Shown here one piece after another: positions 24,621 through 32,373 of a DNA stretch of 64,000 nucleotides (its first letter is position 1; each line of letters opens with the position of its first letter). The stretch covers positions 1 through 64,000 of the forward strand of contig DATEGT010000195.1 in the NCBI GenBank assembly GCA_035280025.1. The letters run 5' to 3'. The translations under genes were made by a program, and so were the position numbers. The notes beneath the pieces are model-generated. The model was given only the letters and a program-made list of their open reading frames with translations, was not told where the DNA came from and did no database searches. The DNA comes from VBDM01 sp035280025 (GTDB taxonomy: Bacteria; Pseudomonadota; Gammaproteobacteria; Burkholderiales; SG8-39).

Positions 24621-24701
24621 GGCGTTGAGGCTAGCACGCGCCGTTGCGCTTGGCTAGAATCCAAGTCTTCCCCGCGGGCCAGGCCCGCCGGAGTTTCCGC
24701 C

Positions 24702-25922
24702 ATGAACAAGCCCGTCGAATCGCTGCCGGCCGAAAAGCTCGAATATCTCAAGCGCCGCACCGACAAGTACTTCACCAAGTCGCGAAGCATCGTCGAGAAG
24801 TTCGGAGACCGCACAGTCACCTACGGCGTATTCTTGCGGCGCGGCGTGATCTGCGCGGTCAACCCCGCGATCGACATCCTGCGCACGCACTACCCGGTCA
24901 CGGTCGCGCCGCTCAAGATAACCCGCCTCTACGAAGAAGGAGCCTTTGTTCCCGATCAGAAAGCGATCTTCACCTATACCGGGTCCTTCGCCGCGCTCGT
25001 GGAGCTCGAAACGCTGATCCTGCAGCGGGTCGGGGTCGCTTGCGTCTCGGCGTACAACGCGTACAAGATGTCGATGAACCTCAAGAAAGTCGCGTTCATC
25101 GACATGCACGCCCGCCACTCTCCGGGAGACGACTTGTCGCTGCTCGCGGCCTACGGCGCCTCCGTTGGAAGCCGCATGGCAAAGCTGGGAGGCGCACTCG
25201 GGTTCATCGGCTCCTCGCAGGACCTCACGGCGCATTTCTACGGGCAGGCGGCCGGGATCGGCACGATGCCGCACGGAATCATCGGCTATGCGGGTTCGAC
25301 CCTGCGCGCCGCGCAGATGTACGTCGAGACGCTTCCCCAGGACAACCTTACCGTGCTGATCGACTATTTCGCCAGAGAATATTCCGATGCGCTCGAGGTA
25401 TGCCGCTGGTGGTACAACGAATACCTTCCGCGCGACGAGACGGGGGCGCGCGCACTAGCGCTGAGGATCGATACCCACGGCGAACGGTACGCCGAAGGGC
25501 TCGACTACGAGAAGTCCGTCGACATCCTGGTGAATTGGCTGCACGTGCCCAACGAGTACGAGGCGGTACGCAACGTCATGGGCGAGGAAGCATTCGATGC
25601 CGATAGCCTGAACATCGTCAAGGACCGCGTGCGCAAGGTGCTGTTCGGCACCGGCGTATCGGTCGCGTCGGTGATCCAGCTGCGGCAGACGCTGGACAGG
25701 CAGGGTTTCAACGCGGCCAAGATCGTCGCCTCGTCGGGCTTCAACCTGTTCAAGTGCAAGATGTTCGCCAATGCTCGCGCCCCCCTGGACGTCGTCGGTA
25801 CCGGCTCGTTCATTCCGGAGAATTTTCCGGATACGTTCGCCACCGCAGACATCTACATGTATGAGGGCAAGCCCGGAATCAAGGTGGGCCGCGAGAAACT
25901 GTTCCAAGGCCTGAAACCCTAG
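24702..25922 (+). CDS. Nicotinate phosphoribosyltransferase-like protein
   Basis: A 406-residue member of the NAPRTase superfamily, which joins nicotinate (or a related base) to PRPP for NAD synthesis. Recognisable parts are TKSRSIVEKFGDRTVTYGVFLRRG, AIFTYTGSFAALVELETLIL, the substrate loop GALGFIGSSQDLTAHFYG with GTMPHGIIGYAG (the family histidine), LTVLIDYFAREYSDAL and the C-terminal PRT core LRIDTHGERYAEGLDYE and VASSGFNLFKCK. The divergence from ordinary PncB is clear, so the base may not be nicotinate. The ATG at 24702 fits. It is five bases before a MetE-like gene, an operon. Confidence 0.75.
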   Translation: MNKPVESLPAEKLEYLKRRTDKYFTKSRSIVEKFGDRTVTYGVFLRRGVICAVNPAIDILRTHYPVTVAPLKITRLYEEGAFVPDQKAIFTYTGSFAALVELETLILQRVGVACVSAYNAYKMSMNLKKVAFIDMHARHSPGDDLSLLAAYGASVGSRMAKLGGALGFIGSSQDLTAHFYGQAAGIGTMPHGIIGYAGSTLRAAQMYVETLPQDNLTVLIDYFAREYSDALEVCRWWYNEYLPRDETGARALALRIDTHGERYAEGLDYEKSVDILVNWLHVPNEYEAVRNVMGEEAFDADSLNIVKDRVRKVLFGTGVSVASVIQLRQTLDRQGFNAAKIVASSGFNLFKCKMFANARAPLDVVGTGSFIPENFPDTFATADIYMYEGKPGIKVGREKLFQGLKP

Positions 25923-25927
25923 CCTGC

Positions 25928-26959
25928 ATGCTGTTTCCCACGACTCTCGTCGGGAGCTACCCGCAGCCCGAGTGGCTGATTGACAGGAAGAAGCTCTCCG
26001 GGCGATTTCCTCCGCGCGTTCGCGCGAAGGAACTGTGGCGCGTTGCCGAGCCTTTTCTCGCCGAGGCGCAGGATGACGCAACGCTCCTTGCGATACGGGC
26101 GCAGGAGCAGGCGGGCCTGGACATCATCACCGACGGCGAAATCCGCCGCGAAAGCTACTCCAACCGCTTCGCAACGGCTCTGGATGGGGTGGACATCGAC
26201 AACCCGGGCTCGGCGCTCGATCGGTCCGGTCACCCCAATCCAGTGCCACGTATCGTCGGGAAGATCCGCCGCCGGCATTCCGTGGAAGTCGCCGACCTCG
26301 AGTTCCTGCGCGCGCACACGCACCGCAAGATCAAGATGACGGTTCCGGGCCCGTTCACCATGTCGCAGCAGGCGCAAAACGATTTCTACACGTCCGACGA
26401 GGACGCCGCGATGGACTACGCGGTCGCGGTGAACGAGGAGATTCGCGACTTGTTCAGCGCCGGCGCGGACATCGTGCAGATCGACGAGCCCTACATGCAG
26501 GCGCGTCCGGAGAAAGCGAGGGCGTACGGACTGAAGGCCCTGAACCGGGCGCTGGAGGGAGTGCATGGCACGACTGCGGTGCACATCTGCTTCGGATACG
26601 CCGCGGTGATCCACAAGCGACCGTCCGGATATTCGTTCCTGGGCGAGCTCGCGGGCTGCTCCTGCGGTCAAGTATCGATCGAGACAGCGCAGTCCAACCT
26701 CGAATGCTCGGTGCTCAGGTCCCTTCCCGGAAAGAAGATCATCCTGGGGGTGATCGACCTGAACGACATGACGGTCGAAACGCCGGAGAAGGTGGCAGCG
26801 CGCATCCGCCGCGCCCTCCCCTACGCGCATCCCGAGGACATCATCGTCGCTCCCGATTGCGGCATGAAATACCTGCCCCGGGAAGTCGCGTTCGGGAAAA
26901 TGAGAGCCCTGGTCGAAGGCGCGAAGATCGTCCGGGCCGAGGCCGAAGGAGCGCCCTAA
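25928..26959 (+). CDS. Core MetE-like cobalamin-independent methyltransferase
   Basis: A 343-residue protein corresponding to the C-terminal catalytic domain of MetE, without the N-terminal half. The start LVGSYPQPEWLI is family-typical. Zinc-binding residues are present: His219 and Cys221 in AVHICFGYA and Cys311 in APDCGMKYLPR; the ITDGEIRRESY and VQIDEPYM segments are also conserved. Core-MetE proteins methylate homocysteine or other thiols, often from a non-folate methyl donor. It follows the phosphoribosyltransferase-like gene by five bases, so both may serve one small pathway. Confidence 0.8.
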   Translation: MLFPTTLVGSYPQPEWLIDRKKLSGRFPPRVRAKELWRVAEPFLAEAQDDATLLAIRAQEQAGLDIITDGEIRRESYSNRFATALDGVDIDNPGSALDRSGHPNPVPRIVGKIRRRHSVEVADLEFLRAHTHRKIKMTVPGPFTMSQQAQNDFYTSDEDAAMDYAVAVNEEIRDLFSAGADIVQIDEPYMQARPEKARAYGLKALNRALEGVHGTTAVHICFGYAAVIHKRPSGYSFLGELAGCSCGQVSIETAQSNLECSVLRSLPGKKIILGVIDLNDMTVETPEKVAARIRRALPYAHPEDIIVAPDCGMKYLPREVAFGKMRALVEGAKIVRAEAEGAP

Positions 26960-27058
26960 CGGTCAAAGGTGTTGGCCGGCCCCTAAAGCAGTCCAAAAGC
27001 AGGACGAATGTCCGCCCTTAGTTCTCCTAAGAACCAAGGACATACGGCCACAAATCAA

Positions 27059-27087
27059 TTTACAAAGTTAATATTTTGGTCTATCAT
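27059..27087 (+). promoter_or_regulatory. Strong sigma-70-type promoter in an AT-rich patch
   Basis: TTTACA (27059-27064) and TATCAT (27082-27087) match five of six bases each at the ideal 17-bp spacing. The surrounding 60 bp are much richer in A+T than the rest of the window. Transcription would start near 27094 and leave a leader of about 150 nt before the lipoprotein gene at 27246. Confidence 0.7.
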
Positions 27088-27093
27088 GTTGGG

Positions 27094-27245
27094 TCCCAAA
27101 GGGTAATCATCGCAAAGGCAAACCCTGAGGGTCGCGTGAGCGGTGCTTTTTGTCGGTGGGAGCCGTAAATCCGCCCGAGGGGGCCCTATTTCCTTGTACC
27201 CCCTTCGGCGTTTCGTGTGGAATAGCGCGTTCGTAGGGGGGAGTC
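27094..27245 (+). promoter_or_regulatory. Structured 5' leader, possibly a divergent c-di-GMP-I (GEMM)-like riboswitch
   Basis: The leader holds CGCAAAGGCAAACC at 27111-27124, close to the conserved 5' half of GEMM riboswitches. It is followed by a short ACCC/GGGT hairpin (27122-27132) and GTCGCGTGAGC, which recalls the GACGCAAAGC element at lower match. A second stem, GAGGGGG with CCCCC (about 27177-27203), lies before the ribosome site GGGGGGAG (27236-27243). The 3' half and the tetraloop do not match GEMM well, so a different structured RNA, or none, remains possible. Confidence 0.3.
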
Positions 27246-28766
27246 ATGAGAAGTCAAAGCAGAGCCATCGTTGCGGCCCTATTTATGGTCGCTGGGGCGC
27301 TTGCAGGCTGCTCGAGCGACACCACGACCACTTCTTCGTGCGGCCTCGGACCAGGCTGTGCCACCGGCGGCACTTTGGGTGGCGGCACCACCACCGGCGG
27401 GACGACTACGGGCGGCACGACCACCGGTGGGACGACCACCGGCGGGACGACCACGGGTGGGACGACCACTGGCGGCACGACCACTGGCGGCACGACCACT
27501 GGCGGGACCACCAACCCGGCCGGAGGAATCGCCTTCGTTTCCGCCACCCCCGCGGCGATCGGCGTTCAAGGTTCGGGCCAGCCCACCACATCGGCGGTGG
27601 TTTTCAAGGTCACCGACGCTGCCGGCGCTGCCGCCCCCGGCGCCATCGTCAACTTCGTCATGTCGGGCCCCAGCGGAGGAACGTACATCGGCACGCCGAA
27701 CGACGGCACCCCGACGACCGCGAGCGGAGTTACGGACGGGAGCGGCAACGTCACGGTGATCCTGAACAGCGGGAACGTGGCGGGTCCGGTCACCATATCC
27801 GCGACGGTGTCGGCGGGCGCCGCGAGCTTTTCTGCTTCGTCCTCGGTAATATCGATCGGCGGCGCAGTGCCCTCTGCAAGTCACCTGAGCCTCTCCGCCT
27901 CGGTACTCAACTTGCCAGGGCTGGTACGCATCGATAACATCCAGAGCAAGGTGCTCGTGCTGGTGGCAGATCGCTTCACCAACGCAACCATTCTTGCCGG
28001 AACGGTTGTGTCTTTCTACACGGAAGCGGGCGCTGTCGGAGCCAGCACGGTTCTCGACAATACGGGGGCCGGGACTGTGCAACTCCGCACGCAGCTTCCC
28101 ATTCCGATCGACACTGCTCCCCTGGGCGCGCCCAACCCCGAGGACGGCCTGTCCAGGCTGATCGCGGTGGTGCGCGGCGAGGAGGCGTTCACCGATGTGA
28201 ACGGCAACGGGGTCTTCGATCTCGGCGAGCCCTTCGTGGATGCGGCCAGCGAGCCCTTCATCGACGCCAACGACAACGGCGTCTGGGATCCGGGCGAGTT
28301 CTACGTCGACACCAACGGGAATGGAGTGTTCGACGGACCGAACGGGGTGTGGGACGGCCCGGGCTGCCCGCAGGCCGGCTGCATTACGAGCCCGACCATT
28401 TGGACCTCCATGAACATCCTGTTCACCAGCAACCCGGCGAACTGCTCGATCTCGCCGTCCACGTTCGGCCCGCTCGCGAAAGGAGGCCTGCAGTCGTTCA
28501 CGTTCACGATGAGCGACTTCAACGGGAATCCGCCGATCGCCGGCACCAGCGTTTCGTTCGCCACGACCAACGGGTCGCTCACGGGCGCGACGGGCTTCAC
28601 CGTGCCGGATACGAACGTTGCGGGCCCCTACACGGTAAGCTTCAACTTGAGCAACACGAATGCAGGGGCCGCGGTCGGGGCTACGGTTTCGGCGACCGTT
28701 ACGCCAAGTCCGGGAGAAACGGTCCAGGCGACGTGCAATCCCACTAGCACGGGCACCCTGAACTAG
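27246..28766 (+). CDS. Surface lipoprotein with GGTTT repeats, Ig-like (Big_1) domains and calcium-binding loops
   Basis: A 506-residue predicted lipoprotein (lipobox Ala-Leu-Ala-Gly-Cys near residues 18-22). After the lipidated cysteine comes a Ser/Thr/Gly linker with nine GGTTT units (about residues 46-90), then an invasin-type Ig-like domain (FVSATPAAIGVQG to VTISATV). The middle carries EF-hand or dockerin-like loops: DVNGNGVFDLGE, DANDNGVWDPGE and DTNGNGVFDGPNG. A second Ig-like domain ends the protein. An adhesive or stalk-like surface role is likely; I know no specific function. It has its own promoter, leader and terminator, so it is a single-gene unit. Confidence 0.8.
   Translation: MRSQSRAIVAALFMVAGALAGCSSDTTTTSSCGLGPGCATGGTLGGGTTTGGTTTGGTTTGGTTTGGTTTGGTTTGGTTTGGTTTGGTTNPAGGIAFVSATPAAIGVQGSGQPTTSAVVFKVTDAAGAAAPGAIVNFVMSGPSGGTYIGTPNDGTPTTASGVTDGSGNVTVILNSGNVAGPVTISATVSAGAASFSASSSVISIGGAVPSASHLSLSASVLNLPGLVRIDNIQSKVLVLVADRFTNATILAGTVVSFYTEAGAVGASTVLDNTGAGTVQLRTQLPIPIDTAPLGAPNPEDGLSRLIAVVRGEEAFTDVNGNGVFDLGEPFVDAASEPFIDANDNGVWDPGEFYVDTNGNGVFDGPNGVWDGPGCPQAGCITSPTIWTSMNILFTSNPANCSISPSTFGPLAKGGLQSFTFTMSDFNGNPPIAGTSVSFATTNGSLTGATGFTVPDTNVAGPYTVSFNLSNTNAGAAVGATVSATVTPSPGETVQATCNPTSTGTLN
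27381..27515 (+). repeat. Nine-unit 15-bp minisatellite inside the lipoprotein gene
   Basis: Nine tandem units of consensus GGYGGSACSACYACN run without interruption. They keep frame and encode Gly-Gly-Thr-Thr-Thr. All six frames are open across it, which explains several false reading frames. Copy number could vary by slippage without breaking the gene. Confidence 0.95.
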
Positions 28767-28801
28767 CCGACGGGCAACCCGCGGTCACCGAAACGCGTCT
28801 C

Positions 28802-28835
28802 GAGCCGGCCCCTGCGACAGGGCCGGTTCTGTTTT
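28802..28835 (+). terminator. Rho-independent terminator after the lipoprotein gene
   Basis: GAGCCGGCCC (28802-28811) pairs with GGGCCGGTTC (28820-28829) over ten base pairs with one G-T, and is followed by TGTTTTC. It lies about 35 bp past the lipoprotein stop, at the junction with the convergent metC gene. Confidence 0.8.
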
Positions 28836-30010
28836 CAGGCGGCGTGCAGCCGGCGGAACCCCGCGTCCAAGTCCGAAATCAGATCCTCGACGTTCTCCAG
28901 ACCGGCGTGGATCCGGAAGGAGGGGCCCTTGTGCGGCCAGCGCGTGGCCGTGCGCATCTCTCCGGGGTCGAAGGGAACGATCAGGCTTTCGAATCCGCCC
29001 CAGGACGATCCGATCCCGAACAGCTCCAAGCCGTCGATCATCGCGCACAGGGCCCGATCGCTGATCCCCTCCTTGAGAACGACGCTGAAAAGGCCGGAGG
29101 CACCGCTGAAATCGCGCTTCCAGATCGCGTGTCCCGGATCCCCGGGGAGCGCAGGGTAAAGCACGCGCTCGACCTCGGGCCGGCGTACGATCCATTCGGC
29201 CAGCGCAAGCCCCGCCGCCCAATGCTGTTTCAGCCGCACAGCCAGCGTGCGCAGGCCCCGCTGCCCCAGATAGATATCGTCCGGCCCTGCGGTTTGGCCG
29301 AGCTCATACGTCGAGGCCTTCAGCTTCTGCCACGCGTGCTTTGCGCAGGTGACCGCACCGAGCATGGCGTCGGAGTGGCCGACGATGTATTTGGTCGCCG
29401 ATTGCACCGACACGTCGATGCCGTGGACAAAAGGCTTGAAATAGAGCGGAGTCGCCCAGGTATTGTCGGCGATCACCGTGATCCCGCGACGACGCGCAAG
29501 CTCGCCGATGGCCGGCGTGTCCTGCATCTCGAAAGTGAGCGAACCCGGCGACTCGAGATAGACCACCCGGGTTTCAGGCCGCATCAGCGAATCTATCGAT
29601 GAACCCGCCAGCGGATCGAAGAAGGTCGTGCTCACTCCGAATCGAGCGAGGAATCCCTTGGCGAAATTGCGCGTGGGACCGTAGACGCTGTCGCTCATGA
29701 GGACATGGTCTCCCGAGGACAGATACGCGAGCAACGCTCCAGCACAGGCGGCGAGCCCGGAGGGATAGAGCAGCGTCCGATGCCCCCCCTCGAGGACAGC
29801 GATAGCTTCCCGCAGGGCTTCGGTCGTGGGCGTGCCGTAGCGCCCATAGAAAGTGCCCGGCTGCTCGAGCAGCCAGTCCTTTCGCCTGCGGCGGAATTCC
29901 TCGACAGTCGGCGAAAGGATTGTCGAAGCGTGGTACACGGGAGGATTTACGGCGCCATGATGCCGCTCTGGGTGAAGTCCGGAATGGACGATGGTCGTCT
30001 CTTCGTGCAT
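28835..30010 (-). CDS. metC: Cystathionine beta-lyase (Cys/Met metabolism PLP enzyme)
   Basis: Breaks cystathionine to homocysteine, pyruvate and ammonia in methionine synthesis. The 391-residue product has the family segments VNPPVYHASTILSPTVEEF, FYGRYGTPTTEALREAIA, LYPSGLAACAGALLAYL, the phosphate site, and the PLP lysine in SVQSATKYIVGHSDAMLGA. The C-terminal GIGSSWGGFESLIVP is characteristic of the E. coli MetC group rather than MetB. It is divergent from the MATE gene and convergent with the lipoprotein gene. A related lyase function on cysteine is possible. Confidence 0.9.
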   Translation of the reverse strand: MHEETTIVHSGLHPERHHGAVNPPVYHASTILSPTVEEFRRRRKDWLLEQPGTFYGRYGTPTTEALREAIAVLEGGHRTLLYPSGLAACAGALLAYLSSGDHVLMSDSVYGPTRNFAKGFLARFGVSTTFFDPLAGSSIDSLMRPETRVVYLESPGSLTFEMQDTPAIGELARRRGITVIADNTWATPLYFKPFVHGIDVSVQSATKYIVGHSDAMLGAVTCAKHAWQKLKASTYELGQTAGPDDIYLGQRGLRTLAVRLKQHWAAGLALAEWIVRRPEVERVLYPALPGDPGHAIWKRDFSGASGLFSVVLKEGISDRALCAMIDGLELFGIGSSWGGFESLIVPFDPGEMRTATRWPHKGPSFRIHAGLENVEDLISDLDAGFRRLHAA

Positions 30011-30119
30011 GAGGCCCTCTCTCGACGTCTGGACAGGCGGATGCGGCTATTCTGACAGCAACGGGACGCCATGTAGTCCAACGTACAATGGCGGTCGCTT
30101 TTGGGGGGCAGAGCACTTC

Positions 30120-31559
30120 GTGATTCCGGCAACTCACACCGTTAGGGCCATCGCTCGGCTCGCCTGGCCTGTTCTCGTCGCTCAGCTCGCGGTCATCGCG
30201 AGCGGGGTGCTGGACACGGTAATGGCGGGCCGTTACAGCGCGGTCGATCTCGCCGCAGTCGGGATAGGCGCGAGCATCTACTTCAGCGTCTTCATCGGTT
30301 TGATGGGTGTCGTGCAGGCTCTCTCTCCCATCGCGGGCCAGCTGTTCGGCGGGAAGCACTACGAGCGAATCGGGGAGGAGACGCGGCAGACTGCTTGGCT
30401 CGCGCTCGCGCTGTCTGCGCTCGGGGTACTTCTGCTCGCCTTCCCCGAGCCGTTCTTGAGGTTGTCGGGAGCGCCTCCCGAGGTCGAGGTGCGGACCCGG
30501 GCCTACCTGCAGGGTATCGCCTGGGCCCTGCCCGCTATGCTGCAGTTTCGCGTTTTCTTCGCTCTCACGACCGCGGTGTCGCGCCCGCGCGCCGTCATGG
30601 CGATCAACCTAGTCTACTTTGTCACCAAGATCCCACTGAACGCCCTGTTCATCTACGGTGCGCTCGGCGCGCCCGAACTGGGTGGGCCCGGCTGCGCCGT
30701 CGCGACCGCGATCTCGAGCTGGCTTGTCGTCGCCCTTGCCTGGATCTATTGCGCCCGACATCCTTTCTACGAGCCGTTTCGCGTGTTTGACCGGTGGTCA
30801 TGGCCGGACCCGGGTATTCTCTGGAACCACCTCAAGCTGGGTGTCCCGATGGGGCTCGCCCTCTTCGTGGAGGTCACGTCGTTCACCTTCATGGCGATAT
30901 TCCTCGCCCGCCTCGGGGCTGCAACCTCGGCGGGACATCAGATCGCGTCGAACGTCACCGCGGTCTTCTACATGTTCGGGCTCGCGGTAGGGAACGCGAC
31001 CGGAGTGCTCATTGCTCAAGCGGTCGGGGCCCGCGACCTCGTGCGGGCGCGGCATACCGGATTCACCGGAATGCGCATGATGCTCGGCGTTTCCGTCTGC
31101 GCCGGCGCGCTGATCTCCCTATCCGCACCGCATATCGTCGCTCTCTATTCGTACGACCCGAATGTGCGGGCGCTCGCCAGCAGGCTGTTGCTTTACGTTG
31201 CGCTCTTCCAGATCTTCGATACGGCGCAAGTCGTGATCGTGAACGCGCTGCGAGGCTACAGGATCACATTCATCCCCATGCTGGTCTACACCATCGCCCT
31301 GTGGGGGATCGGACTGGGAGGAGGCTACGCATTGGGCCTGGAGGAAATTCCGGTCGCGAGCGTGATCGGGCTCACGACGCCCATGGGGGCGGCCGGGTTC
31401 TGGCTCGCTGGAGTCGCAAGCCTCGTCGTTGCAAGCTCTATCCTGCTCGCCTACTTTGCGCGGGCCAGCGCTTCGCCGCCTGCTTCCGGTTCCGCCGGCC
31501 TAGACCCCGGGACGGGCGAGGGCGGGCAAAGCGGGGGCGGCAGCCGCGGCACGTCCTGA
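30120..31559 (+). CDS. norM: MATE-family multidrug efflux protein (NorM type)
   Basis: A 479-residue Na+ or H+ coupled exporter with about 12 membrane helices. Family features are AIARLAWPVLVAQLAVIASGVLDTVMAGRYS, LSPIAGQLFGGKHYERIG, PLNALFIYGALGAPELGGPGCAVATAIS and SAGHQIASNVTAVFYMFG. The start is GTG at 30120; no ATG gives the family N-terminus. The 3' end overlaps the bactofilin gene on the other strand by 60 bp, and the last 30 residues are a low-complexity Ser/Gly tail that is probably a result of that overlap. A TACAAT box at 30084-30089 may be its -10. Confidence 0.88.
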   Translation: MIPATHTVRAIARLAWPVLVAQLAVIASGVLDTVMAGRYSAVDLAAVGIGASIYFSVFIGLMGVVQALSPIAGQLFGGKHYERIGEETRQTAWLALALSALGVLLLAFPEPFLRLSGAPPEVEVRTRAYLQGIAWALPAMLQFRVFFALTTAVSRPRAVMAINLVYFVTKIPLNALFIYGALGAPELGGPGCAVATAISSWLVVALAWIYCARHPFYEPFRVFDRWSWPDPGILWNHLKLGVPMGLALFVEVTSFTFMAIFLARLGAATSAGHQIASNVTAVFYMFGLAVGNATGVLIAQAVGARDLVRARHTGFTGMRMMLGVSVCAGALISLSAPHIVALYSYDPNVRALASRLLLYVALFQIFDTAQVVIVNALRGYRITFIPMLVYTIALWGIGLGGGYALGLEEIPVASVIGLTTPMGAAGFWLAGVASLVVASSILLAYFARASASPPASGSAGLDPGTGEGGQSGGGSRGTS

Positions 31560-32099
31560 ATCAGGCCGGGCGCCGCTTCTGGCTTGCGCCTCGGTCAGCG
31601 CCGCGATATCGCCGGAGATTTCGCCGCCTTCCTCGATCGTAAGCTTGCCGTAGCGGATCTTCCCGGACACCTTTCCCGTGGCGCAGACCAGCAGGTGCTT
31701 GCGCACGGTCAGCTCGCCCTCGAGGCATCCGCGGATCTCCGCCATGTCGACTCCCGCCTTCCCGGCGAACACGCCCCTCTCCGAGATCTGGATGACGCGG
31801 CTGTCCATCGAGGCTTCTACACGCCCCTCGACGATCAGCGTATCGCAGTCGGTAATCTCGGCGCCCTTCAACTTGATGTCGGGACCGACGATGAGCTTGC
31901 TCGGGGTACTGTCCTCGGAACGCACGGGCTTGGTCTCCTCGCGCTGGATCGGCGGGACCGGCTTGGCCGGCTCTATCTTGAATGCGTCCGGCCTTGCGGC
32001 GTCGGCACCCGGGGGGGACAGGGCCTCCTGCAGACGGCTGTACGGCGATTGAACCCGCGGGGATTGCGGAAGGTCTCGCTTGCGAAAGTTGTCCAACAC
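31500..32099 (-). CDS. Bactofilin (polymer-forming cytoskeletal protein)
   Basis: Bactofilins polymerise without nucleotide into filaments that organise cell-wall enzymes, stalks or pili. The 199-residue product has a Pro-rich unstructured head (residues 1-65), then the central beta-helical DUF583 domain: SKLIVGPDIKLKGAEITDCDTLIVEGRVEA, ISERGVFAGKAGVDMAEIRG, ELTVRKHLLVCATGKVSGKIRYGKLTIEEGGEISG. The tail is Ala/Pro-rich. The start is GTG at 32097-32099 after the ribosome site GAGGAG. A strong sigma-54-type promoter lies upstream, and the 3' end is antisense to the MATE gene for 60 bp. Confidence 0.9.
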   Translation of the reverse strand: MLDNFRKRDLPQSPRVQSPYSRLQEALSPPGADAARPDAFKIEPAKPVPPIQREETKPVRSEDSTPSKLIVGPDIKLKGAEITDCDTLIVEGRVEASMDSRVIQISERGVFAGKAGVDMAEIRGCLEGELTVRKHLLVCATGKVSGKIRYGKLTIEEGGEISGDIAALTEAQARSGARPDSGRAAAAAPALPALARPGV

Positions 32100-32173
32100 A
32101 AATTACTCCTCTCGTTCTGTGGGTGATCGGCCGCCGCGGAAGAGCCCGCGGGCCCGGATCGAGTTCGCGACTA

Positions 32174-32188
32174 GCAACGTGCATGCCA
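32174..32188 (-). promoter_or_regulatory. Sigma-54 (-24/-12) promoter before the bactofilin gene
   Basis: On the minus strand the sequence reads TGGCATGCACGTTGC: GG at -24 and GC at -12 with the required ten bases between, matching the TGGCACG-N4-TTGC consensus at all but one informative base. Transcription would begin near 32163, giving a leader of about 64 nt. It needs an enhancer-binding activator. Confidence 0.65.
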
Positions 32189-32247
32189 CGCGCAACTTGC
32201 GTTCAAAATCATTCGATTGATCCGGAGCGATCGTCGGACGCGGGGCA

Positions 32248-32273
32248 GTCGCGTCGCCTGCGAGCGACGCGAC
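32248..32273. promoter_or_regulatory. Perfect 10-bp inverted repeat, candidate activator site or hairpin
   Basis: GTCGCGTCGC (32248-32257) and GCGACGCGAC (32264-32273) are perfect inverted copies 6 bp apart. It lies about 60 bp upstream of the -24 box of the bactofilin promoter, a normal distance for a sigma-54 activator site. It is also about 100 bp past the stop of the upstream methyltransferase gene, so a transcript-end hairpin is possible, though no T-run follows. The rest of 32100-32373 shows no gene. Confidence 0.5.
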
Positions 32274-32373
32274 CTCGAGGCGCTTCGCTCAAGCGGCTGT
32301 TTGCAATGAGAATGGCCAGTCGGGACCCGGCGACAGACATGACGCGCCGTGTCAGCGCGCCAAGCGAAAACTG

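Noticed and set aside
27381..27515. CRISPR-like array
   Set aside because: Units are 15 bp, directly adjacent without spacers and in frame with a gene, so this is a coding minisatellite.
27254..27547. Minus-strand frame encoding Val-Val-Pro-Pro repeats
   Set aside because: It is the reverse reading of the 15-bp minisatellite, which is open in all frames; there is no start signal or promoter.
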